Shown here one piece after another: positions 1-5,208 of a stretch of 10,210 nt of DNA (the stretch's first letter is position 1; every line of letters starts with the position of its first letter). The position numbers and the translations under genes were made by a program. The notes under the pieces are model-generated. The model was not told the origin of the DNA. It worked only from the letters and a program-made list of their open reading frames with translations, and ran no database searches. Source of the stretch: Gp6-AA40 sp050742535 (GTDB taxonomy: Bacteria > Acidobacteriota > Vicinamibacteria > Vicinamibacterales > UBA2999); NCBI GenBank assembly GCA_050742535.1, contig JBOGIQ010000211.1, positions 1 to 10,210 of the forward strand, given 5' to 3'.

Positions 1-287
1 GAGAGGAACCGGGTCAGTTCCCGAAGTGATTGTCCCGTCATGTGCATCTGGCCTGAGCCGAAACTGGCGCGGCATCCGATTCGAGATTGAGACCGGTCGG
101 TGTCGCCGCTAACGCGGAGGTCACTTCCCCCCAACGATTCGCAGTTGAGCGGCGAAGGTCTCAGCTTCGGCCCCAGGTTTCCATCGCTGCGTGCGCGGAC
201 CATCGCATATATGTCCGTCTGGCGTGCTTCCGAACGCATGTCCAGGCCGAATCGTTCTGCAAGCAGCGTTCGCAGCATCAGGTGCAT
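1..287 (-). pseudogene. TIGR03435-family protein fragment, N-terminus missing, runs off left edge
   Basis: An uninterrupted minus-strand reading frame runs from an ATG at 287 through the left edge (95 full codons). Its start, with LMLRTLLAERFGLDMRSEAR followed by DIYAMV and GPKLRPSPLNC, matches the central part of the TIGR03435 family (soil-associated, strongly expanded in Acidobacteria, function unknown): the consensus there is LL-ERF-L--H-ETR, YAL, GP-L--S---C. The later GQMHMTGQSLRELTRFL fits the family's conserved segment before the C-terminal DKTGL region, which lies outside the window. Family members normally carry a signal peptide and about 90-100 residues ahead of this point. Here the frame closes at a stop at 318-320, and the DNA upstream belongs to another gene, so the N-terminal part is absent. 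The ATG has no Shine-Dalgarno but follows the upstream stop as TGAGATG, so reinitiation is conceivable. A 5'-truncated remnant is the likelier reading; family assignment is confident, pseudogene status less so. Confidence 0.65.
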
Positions 288-288
288 C

Positions 289-1410
289 TCAGGGCGCGAC
301 ACCGAGGCCGTCGAGTCTCATTCGCGCATGCGCAGCAGAGGGGGGGGCCGCGTAATGCCTCAAAGAGGTTGAACGATTCGGGCTTCCGCCCGTCACCACG
401 GGAACTTGCATCCGCTGGAGAACGCGCATCAGCAATCCCTCCAGGCCGGCAGGCTGTAAGCCGGGAAGCTTCACTCCGTTAAGGACCACCGATGGAGTCG
501 AGTACACGCCGTACTTGAACGCGTCCTGGATATCGGCGCGAACGGCAGCGATCAGGTCCGGTGTCGACGCAGTTAACGCATCGAGGTTGACGCCCATTGA
601 TTCGAGCCGCTCCCGAATCAGCCCGCTCGACATTGTCGCCTGATGGCTATACAGCCACCGTTGAAAATCCCCGCTCCGACTCGGCTGTTCCCTGGCAATG
701 AAGCGCGCCGCAACCGCCGCCATGCCTGCCGCCGGATGCACCGTGGCTTCGGCCGGCACGTTGTCGTTGCACGAGTGGTCGAGTGGAAAATCGCGGATGG
801 TAACGACCGCGCGCGGTGAGCGACTGTCGTACCACGTCAGCAATTGTTCAATGCCGGCTGTCCGATTCTGATGTTGGAGGGTGTAAACCTTGATCCAGGT
901 GGCGACGATGAGTAGAAAGCTCACAGTGAGGAACGTGCTAGACCTCGGAGCCCGGACCGCTCGTTGCAAGTCGTCCGCGGTTTGACGGATCAGTGACCGG
1001 CTGCTCGTATCGATATCGTGCGCACTCATCACCGCCGCCAGAACGCTCAACGCCAACATCGTCCACATACTGGCGTTCCGCTGGAACGCCAGCGCGTGTC
1101 CGAGAGTCAGCCCGAGGAGGACCGCGGCACAGGCCAGACGCCAGCTCGCGCTCTTGCCGTTGATCAGCAACGCGGCGACAGCAGCGATAAAGAACTCCGC
1201 CGGTATGCCGAACGTCATCTTGAAGACCGTGAGAAACGACATCCACCCGGGCACGCCGGTTGGCAGGCCGAATACTCCGGACGCGAACAAGAGGCTGAGC
1301 AGCGTCCCAACAGTGCTCACGACGATGACGCTCACCGCAGCCCCTGTCACAATCGACGAAGCGCTCAACGCAGTGGTGGGACCGGACGGGTCTTTCGTCG
1401 CTTGCACCAT
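289..1410 (-). CDS. Five-TM membrane protein with cysteine-depleted DsbA/thioredoxin-like domain (VKOR-DsbA-like)
   Basis: 373 aa. Hydrophobic segments at about 18-46, 67-85, 90-107, 113-130 and 159-177 are followed by a thioredoxin-like domain of about 187-335. That half recalls the DsbA part of VKOR-DsbA fusions: DFPLDHSCN (207-215), HPAAG (225-229, usually HPAAC), WLYSHQ (252-257), and STPSVVLNGVKLPG (304-317), whose Pro306 fits the conserved cis-proline. The first strand with its CxxC site is missing: the sequence runs from WYDSRSPR straight into AVVTIRDFPL. The membrane part also lacks the VKOR CxxC and loop cysteines; only Cys94 and Cys214 exist in the whole protein. It therefore cannot do ordinary disulfide exchange; a binding, scaffold or decayed role is possible. 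Start ATG 1410 has GAGGA five bases upstream (1416-1420). The last 35 residues look unlike the family and end one base before the TIGR03435 fragment. The VKOR relationship of the membrane half is inference; the thioredoxin-like call is firmer. Confidence 0.7.
   Translation of the reverse strand: MVQATKDPSGPTTALSASSIVTGAAVSVIVVSTVGTLLSLLFASGVFGLPTGVPGWMSFLTVFKMTFGIPAEFFIAAVAALLINGKSASWRLACAAVLLGLTLGHALAFQRNASMWTMLALSVLAAVMSAHDIDTSSRSLIRQTADDLQRAVRAPRSSTFLTVSFLLIVATWIKVYTLQHQNRTAGIEQLLTWYDSRSPRAVVTIRDFPLDHSCNDNVPAEATVHPAAGMAAVAARFIAREQPSRSGDFQRWLYSHQATMSSGLIRERLESMGVNLDALTASTPDLIAAVRADIQDAFKYGVYSTPSVVLNGVKLPGLQPAGLEGLLMRVLQRMQVPVVTGGSPNRSTSLRHYAAPPSAAHARMRLDGLGVAP
379..392. repeat. Short GC hairpin in the unusual 3' tail of the DsbA-like gene
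   Basis: CGGGC-TTCC-GCCCG is a perfect 5-bp stem with a 4-base loop. It shares the nonamer CTTCCGCCC (383-391) with the hairpin at 2274-2294 and so may be a decayed member of the same repeat type. It is translated within the last 35 codons of the DsbA-like gene, exactly where similarity to the family fades. Confidence 0.35.
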
Positions 1411-1461
1411 GATTGTCCTCGTCGTGTGCGTAATGCGTCAGCAGGACGGACATTCGCGCCT

Positions 1462-1563
1462 TTAACTCGAGCATGGTCCCAAGCAGGTCCAGCAAAAATC
1501 GCAGCCCTCGTTGTCGTACAGACAGGCCGACTCGTTGATAAAGCACCAATCACATCCACCCAT
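1462..1563 (-). CDS. Candidate 33-residue cysteine-rich peptide
   Basis: A minus-strand ATG at 1563 opens 33 codons ending in TAA at 1462. Seven of the 33 residues are cysteine (4, 7, 14, 21, 24, 27, 31), and there is an imperfect internal repeat, GCDWCF (3-8) and GCDFCW (20-25). The layout CxxC-N13-CxxC would suit a small zinc- or iron-binding knuckle pair; a disulfide-rich or modified secreted peptide is an alternative. There is no basic residue and no obvious leader. It lies 56 bp after one membrane gene and 51 bp before the DsbA-like gene on the same strand. Against it: no Shine-Dalgarno is visible ahead of the ATG, unlike its three neighbours, and the same frame remains open upstream through the neighbouring gene without a better start. 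Cysteine density and the internal repeat are the main reasons to believe it. I recognise no family. Confidence 0.5.
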   Translation of the reverse strand: MGGCDWCFINESACLYDNEGCDFCWTCLGPCSS

Positions 1564-1619
1564 TGCGATGCCAACAGCGGGACGGGCGGTCGGTGCGAGG
1601 GTGCGCGGAGCGGTTGCGG

Positions 1620-2045
1620 CTAGCGCCCCAGCAACGCCCGAGAGTCGGACCAGATGGGGTGGGTCCGGTGCCAGCCGATGACGGTGGCGGCGAAGGCGAC
1701 TGCCAGAAGCGCTGATGCCACCACGAACCACCGCAGCGGCGGCAGACCCATCGTGAATATCACCACGCAGCCGACGACGAACGCCAGGCCGGCGGCGTCT
1801 CCGCCCACGTAGACGGCGGAGATGTTGAGCATCGGCGGCCGCCGGTCGGCGCCGTTGCGCGCGAGCGACGCCGGGTGCCGGCGATACCACCAGTGCAGCC
1901 AGACGCCGGTGGCGACGCCGGCGGCAGCCGCGACGACCGAAAACCGGCCGAAGAACGACCACGTCGTCAGGATCAGCACGACGGTCAGCGCCAGCAGGGC
2001 GTTGGCGTCACGCGACGGGGTAGCGGGTTCGAATGTGTGCGTCAT
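1620..2045 (-). CDS. Small four-TM membrane protein, paralogue of the upstream gene
   Basis: 141 aa, family not recognised. Hydrophobic segments at about 14-30, 33-52, 84-100 and 106-124 predict four membrane spans. Residues 73-129 align without gaps to residues 8-64 of the preceding 64-residue protein with 28 of 57 positions identical by eye, including VGGD, the GC pair, LRWF and a terminal W-RTH. It thus looks like the smaller protein with an added N-terminal two-TM hairpin and a 12-residue tail. The start ATG 2045 is set by GGAGGT five bases upstream (2051-2056), the same SD and spacing as the previous gene, 16 bp after that gene's end. It stops 56 bp before the cysteine-rich ORF. Expected in the cytoplasmic membrane; no catalytic motif is visible. 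Confidence 0.75.
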   Translation of the reverse strand: MTHTFEPATPSRDANALLALTVVLILTTWSFFGRFSVVAAAAGVATGVWLHWWYRRHPASLARNGADRRPPMLNISAVYVGGDAAGLAFVVGCVVIFTMGLPPLRWFVVASALLAVAFAATVIGWHRTHPIWSDSRALLGR

Positions 2046-2061
2046 GCCGCACCTCCGCGGA

Positions 2062-2256
2062 TCAGTGTGTTCGCCTCCAGGCGATGGTCGCGCCTGCCAG
2101 CACGGCCGCGAGTGCGAGTGACAGGCCGATGAACCAGCGCAGGCCCGGAACGCCTATCAGCAGAATCGCGACACAGCCTGCGGCGAAAATCAGTCCGCCC
2201 AGGTCGCCGCCGACGCGAATCGACGACATATTGATTTCAGGAAGCCAGCCTTTCAT
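2062..2256 (-). CDS. Small two-TM membrane protein, first gene of the left operon
   Basis: 64 aa, family not recognised. The frame is open further upstream, to a possible ATG at 2298, but that would begin at or before the likely transcription start and run through the hairpin. The ATG at 2256 has GGAGGT exactly five bases ahead (2262-2267) and is chosen. After a short polar start with NMSS-RVGGD, two hydrophobic segments at about 19-37 and 42-60 end in WRRTH. It is the shorter member of a tandem pair with the following gene (49% identity by eye over 57 residues). A single cysteine (28) within TM1 is conserved between the two. The strong promoter and operator lie directly upstream. Confidence 0.7.
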   Translation of the reverse strand: MKGWLPEINMSSIRVGGDLGGLIFAAGCVAILLIGVPGLRWFIGLSLALAAVLAGATIAWRRTH

Positions 2257-2273
2257 CAGCCACCTCCGTGTAG

Positions 2274-2294
2274 CTTCCGCCCTCAGGGCGGAAG
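2274..2294. repeat. Perfect 10-bp-arm palindrome in the 5' leader of the left operon
   Basis: CTTCCGCCCT and AGGGCGGAAG flank a single central C, giving a 21-bp perfect palindrome. It falls between the inferred transcription start (about 2300) and the Shine-Dalgarno at 2262-2267, so the mRNA would carry a stable hairpin seven bases before the SD. No U-run follows, so it is not a standard terminator. It resembles the hairpins of the dispersed repeat at 4121-4180 in size and GC-rich character, and may be a member of the same broad repeat type. Confidence 0.6.
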
Positions 2295-2306
2295 GCAAGT
2301 GTGTCT

Positions 2307-2334
2307 ATTGTACTAGAACAATAATACAAGTCAA
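2307..2334 (-). promoter_or_regulatory. Sigma70-type promoter of the left operon
   Basis: On the minus strand TTGACT (2334-2329) is followed by a 16-bp spacer and TACAAT (2312-2307), close to the -35/-10 consensus and sitting in an AT-rich island unlike the surrounding GC-rich DNA. The inferred start near 2300 leaves a leader of about 44 bases. It lies 38 bp beyond the xylB stop, so it separates the left operon from the xylan operon. Confidence 0.7.
2309..2328. promoter_or_regulatory. 20-bp operator-like palindrome TGTAnTA-N6-TAnTACA overlapping the promoter
   Basis: Read on the minus strand, TGTATTA and TAGTACA flank six bases, giving inverted half-sites with one mismatch per arm. The palindrome fills the whole -35/-10 spacer and enters the -10 box, so a bound dimer would block RNA polymerase. 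The outward TGTA...TACA layout resembles sites of YtrA-type GntR repressors, which often govern envelope-stress operons, and differs from the BlaI/MecI type (TACA-n2-TGTA). The structure is seen; the regulator family is inference, and no regulator gene is in the window. Confidence 0.55.
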
Positions 2335-2372
2335 ACGGAATCGGCACCGCCGAAGCGTGCCCTACGCTCGAC

Positions 2373-3986
2373 CTATGTCCTGGCGAAGCGTTCCAGGGCA
2401 GGCGTCGGGTCGGGGCCGCGGCCCAGCGCGTGCGCCTCGCAGGCCTCGTAAATCGGCAGGAATTCGCGGTACACGGCGTGGCGCCGGGTATTGGGCGCAA
2501 TGCGGCTGGCCGGATTCGGCTGTGCGATCGCGGCTACGGTGCTCCATGGAAGCGGCGTGCCTTCCGCCGCGGCATCGCCGTGCCAGGCGCGCAGCGCTGC
2601 GCCAAGGGCCGCGGAATTGCCCACCGTCGATCGATAGACCTCGGCGCCGAACACGTCGGCCATCACCTGGAGGATGTGCGTGTTTGCCGCGGCGCCTCCG
2701 GTGGCGTGGATCGTGTCGATCGTTACGCCCATCCACTGCGCGTGCAGCGCCATCGACATCTGCTGCGCTTCCACGACCGCGCGGACGTTGGCCGAGGCGT
2801 CATCCGGCGTCAGACGGTAGCGCTGCACACGCGGTTCGGCGACGGTTGGCGTGATCTCCGGTTCGAACCACGGAATCAGCACGCGTCCCTGGTTCCCGGC
2901 CGGCGTGATCTCCAGCGCGCGAGAGAAGTCGGTCCACGTGAAGCCGAAGGCGTCCTGCACGTGCTCGCGCGCGAGCGACCCGTTGCTGAAGCAGGTCAGC
3001 CCCATGTAGTCGCCGGTCGGCGACGCGAACACGTGGCCGGTGCCGGAGACGTCGACGCGCGGCTCCTTCATCAGCCCGAAGACGGTGTCGCTCGTCCCGA
3101 GCGAGATCGCGACACGGCCCTCGCGTACCAGGCCGACACCGATCAGGCTGCACGGGTTGTCGCCGGACCAGGCGATGACTCGTGCGGCCGGAAGGCCAAC
3201 GCGCGTCTGCCAGTACGGCGACAGCGTGCCGGCCACAGTCCACGACGGCGCAATCGGCGGCAGCTTGTCCATGAGTCCCGGCGCTGTGGCGTCCAGTGCG
3301 GCGGGCCACCAGCGGCTCTCCGCCAGGTCCATCAGGTTCATGCCCGACGCGTCGCCGGGATCGACCGGAGCGTGCCGGCCGGCGAGCAGAGAGGCCAGAT
3401 ACGAGCTGACCAGATGAATTCGCGCCGTGGACGCATAGCCCGCGGGATCTTGCGTGGCGAACTTTCTGATCTGCGGTCCGGTGAAGCGCTCGAAGGCGCG
3501 CGATCCGGTGCGCCGCGCGAGGGCGTCGGCTCCGCCGACAGCTTCCGCGATCTCACGGCACTGAACGCTGGTGCTCGAATCCAGCCACACCGGCGCCACG
3601 GCGCGCGACAGCGTCGGCGCGATCTGCGGCGCGAGCGGCCGCGCGTCGTCCAGAGCGGCAAGCGCGCGTTCGGCTGCGGCGTTCATGTAGACGCTGCCGT
3701 GCTGCTGCGCGGACCCGGACACCGCGGCGATGCGGCTGATGTCGAGCCCGCTGTCGGCCACACGGGTCAGCATCGCTTCGAGCGCCTCGGCCCAGAGAAC
3801 GGGGGACGACACCACTTCGTCGGGGTACGTCCGGGGCAGCACGCCATGATTCGTACCGTAGTGAGGGAATGCTTCGTCGAAGTTCATCGACGCTTCGAAG
3901 GCGACGCGGGCGTCGGTGCCGTCAACCTCGACGACGAGTGCCGTCAGGCTTTGCGTGCTCGAGTCGAGCCCGAGGAAGAGCTTCAC
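2373..3986 (-). CDS. xylB: Xylulokinase (FGGY family, human XYLB-like subtype)
   Basis: 537 aa. Phosphorylates D-xylulose with ATP to D-xylulose 5-phosphate in the cytoplasm, feeding the pentose phosphate pathway. FGGY landmarks occur in order: LGLDSSTQSL (5-14, phosphate loop), SGSAQQHGSVY (90-100, substrate region), DASGMNL (212-218, with Asp212 as predicted catalytic base), SLGTSDTVF (295-303, nucleotide site) and ATGGAAANTHILQVMADVFG (428-447). Length and local blocks such as VWLDSST-QCR, TGSRAFERFTGPQI and GDNPCSL resemble human-type XYLB (about 536 aa) more than E. coli XylB (484 aa). The start is a GTG at 3986, required to include the phosphate loop; it overlaps the xylA stop as GTGA, so translation is probably coupled. 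Last gene of the operon, ending in TAG at 2373. Confidence 0.93.
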   Translation of the reverse strand: MKLFLGLDSSTQSLTALVVEVDGTDARVAFEASMNFDEAFPHYGTNHGVLPRTYPDEVVSSPVLWAEALEAMLTRVADSGLDISRIAAVSGSAQQHGSVYMNAAAERALAALDDARPLAPQIAPTLSRAVAPVWLDSSTSVQCREIAEAVGGADALARRTGSRAFERFTGPQIRKFATQDPAGYASTARIHLVSSYLASLLAGRHAPVDPGDASGMNLMDLAESRWWPAALDATAPGLMDKLPPIAPSWTVAGTLSPYWQTRVGLPAARVIAWSGDNPCSLIGVGLVREGRVAISLGTSDTVFGLMKEPRVDVSGTGHVFASPTGDYMGLTCFSNGSLAREHVQDAFGFTWTDFSRALEITPAGNQGRVLIPWFEPEITPTVAEPRVQRYRLTPDDASANVRAVVEAQQMSMALHAQWMGVTIDTIHATGGAAANTHILQVMADVFGAEVYRSTVGNSAALGAALRAWHGDAAAEGTPLPWSTVAAIAQPNPASRIAPNTRRHAVYREFLPIYEACEAHALGRGPDPTPALERFART

Positions 3987-5185
3987 CTGACCCCGAGGAG
4001 CAGATCGACGACCAGCTGATCGAGTTTCTCGTACGGCAGCCGCCGCGAGGCGAGTGCCTGCCGATCGAACGACCGCGCTTTGAGCTGATCGGCCGCCTGT
4101 CGGCTGTAGGCGCCGATCAGGTCCGCCTGAAGGCGGACACTACGTCCACCCTCGTCGTGGAGTCCGGCTTCAGCCGGATTTCGTATCTCCGCCAACAACG
4201 CCTGAATCTCGTTGTCCGCGCAGAACTGTGTGGCCTTGTCCTTCAAGATCAGGTACGTCCGCATGCAGCCGCGGGCAAAGTCCCATACCCCCTCGGCATC
4301 CTCGGTGCGGTAGGCGTGCGCGTCGAAATGCCGGGGGCCGTCGTAGCCCGACTCCTCCAGCAGCTTCACGAGGAAGAACAGCGGCTTGATCGACTCGGAA
4401 CCGAAGCGGAGGTCCTGATCGAAGCGCCCGGGCTTCTGATCGTTGAGGTCGATGTGGAACAGCTTGCCCGCGTCGAGCGCCTGCGCCACCACGTGGTAGA
4501 CGTTCAGGCCGGCCATGTGCTCGTGCGCCACCTCCGGGTTGACGCCAACCATCTCCGGATGCGCGAGCGTGGCGATGAAGCCGAGAAACGCCGCGGTGGT
4601 CGGGAAATAGATGTCGCCGCGCGGTTCGTTCGGCTTGGCTTCGAGCGCGAACCGCAGGCCGTATTTCTGATCGCGCGCGTACTCGCACAGAAAGTCGATC
4701 GCCGCGCGGAAGCGCTTGATCGCCTCGACGGGATCCTTGGCCGCATCGACCTCAGCGCCTTCACGCCCGCCCCAGAACACGTAGGTGTGCGCCCCCAGCT
4801 CGACCCCGAGATCCATTGCCCGCATCGTCTTCTGCACGGCGTAGGCGCGGACCTGCGGATCGTGCGACGTGAAGGCGCCGTCCTTGAACACCGGGTCGGT
4901 GAACAGGTTGGTCGTCGCCATCGGCACCGTCATGCCGGTCGATTCCAGCGCGCGGCGGAAGTCACCGACGATGCGGTCGCGCTCCGCGGGAGCGGCGTCG
5001 ATCGGTACCAGATCGTTGTCGTGGAAGTTGACGCCGTAGGCGCCGAGCTCGGCGAGGCGCTTGACCGCGTCGCACGGATCGAGCGCCGGTCGCACGAACT
5101 CGCCGAACGGGTCGCGGCCGCGATTACCGACCGTCCACAGGCCGAACGTGAACTTGTCGGCGGGATTCGGTTGAAGGGTTTGCAT
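3983..5185 (-). CDS. xylA: Xylose isomerase, class I (actinobacterial type) with repeat-encoded insertion
   Basis: 400 aa. Interconverts D-xylose and D-xylulose, a cytoplasmic metal-dependent TIM-barrel enzyme. The sequence closely follows Streptomyces-type enzymes: FTFGLWTVG (12-20), HDND with catalytic His55 and Asp58, MATTNLF, WGGREG, LEAKPNEPRGD with metal ligand Glu182 and Lys184, NPEVAHEHMAG with Glu218 and His221, HIDLND with Asp246, DQDLRFG with Asp256/Asp258, and HFDAH with Asp288. All expected metal ligands are present, so it should be active. Residues 336-355 are encoded by the 60-bp dispersed repeat (4121-4180), in the C-terminal dimer-contact arm; the family resumes with IGAYS and ends normally in LDQLVVDLLLGVR. 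The ATG at 5185 has no Shine-Dalgarno; a TCAAAAT heptamer repeat occupies that place, 23 bp after the glucuronidase stop. Confidence 0.96.
   Translation of the reverse strand: MQTLQPNPADKFTFGLWTVGNRGRDPFGEFVRPALDPCDAVKRLAELGAYGVNFHDNDLVPIDAAPAERDRIVGDFRRALESTGMTVPMATTNLFTDPVFKDGAFTSHDPQVRAYAVQKTMRAMDLGVELGAHTYVFWGGREGAEVDAAKDPVEAIKRFRAAIDFLCEYARDQKYGLRFALEAKPNEPRGDIYFPTTAAFLGFIATLAHPEMVGVNPEVAHEHMAGLNVYHVVAQALDAGKLFHIDLNDQKPGRFDQDLRFGSESIKPLFFLVKLLEESGYDGPRHFDAHAYRTEDAEGVWDFARGCMRTYLILKDKATQFCADNEIQALLAEIRNPAEAGLHDEGGRSVRLQADLIGAYSRQAADQLKARSFDRQALASRRLPYEKLDQLVVDLLLGVR
4121..4180. repeat. 60-bp double-hairpin dispersed repeat inside xylA
   Basis: Exactly 60 bp: one end is a palindrome GTCCGCCT-GA-AGGCGGAC (4121-4138), the other TCCGGCT-TC-AGCCGGA (4163-4178), with a 24-bp middle. 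The outer 25 bp (4156-4180) recur without mismatch at 8341-8365. Being 20 codons long with no stop in the xylA frame, it is translated as NPAEAGLHDEGG followed by RSVRLQAD. The opposite strand reads VRLKADTTST and VESGFSRI, peptides I associate with many spurious ORFs in Vicinamibacteria genomes. No target duplication is obvious at its edges. It looks like a REP/MITE-like element tolerated as a surface loop. Confidence 0.8.
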
Positions 5186-5208
5186 TTTGAATTTTGAATT
5201 TTGAATTT
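5184..5208. repeat. Heptamer tandem repeat (ATTTTGA, 3.6 copies) at the xylA start
   Basis: Three perfect copies of ATTTTGA (TCAAAAT on the coding strand) plus four further bases fill the 23-bp gap between the glucuronidase stop and the xylA start, and the final copy supplies the first two bases of the ATG. It is the most AT-rich stretch in the xylan operon and takes the place of a Shine-Dalgarno. An unstructured A-rich leader can help ribosome binding, and copy-number slippage could alter xylA translation; both are inference. Confidence 0.75.

Noticed and set aside
87..482. Plus-strand ORFs at the left edge
   Set aside because: They lie opposite the TIGR03435 fragment and DsbA-like gene and show no recognisable domain.
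1462..1962. 166-codon frame extending the cysteine-rich peptide upstream
   Set aside because: The upstream part is an arginine-rich shadow of the 141-aa membrane gene; only the final 33 codons from the ATG look protein-like.
2341..2372. Imperfect GCGT/ACGC stem after xylB as a terminator
   Set aside because: Stem is short and mismatched with no following U-run; too weak to call.
3869..5197. Long plus-strand frames opposite xylA and xylB (up to 529 codons)
   Set aside because: They mirror well-supported genes in GC-rich DNA, are arginine-rich and show no family motif.
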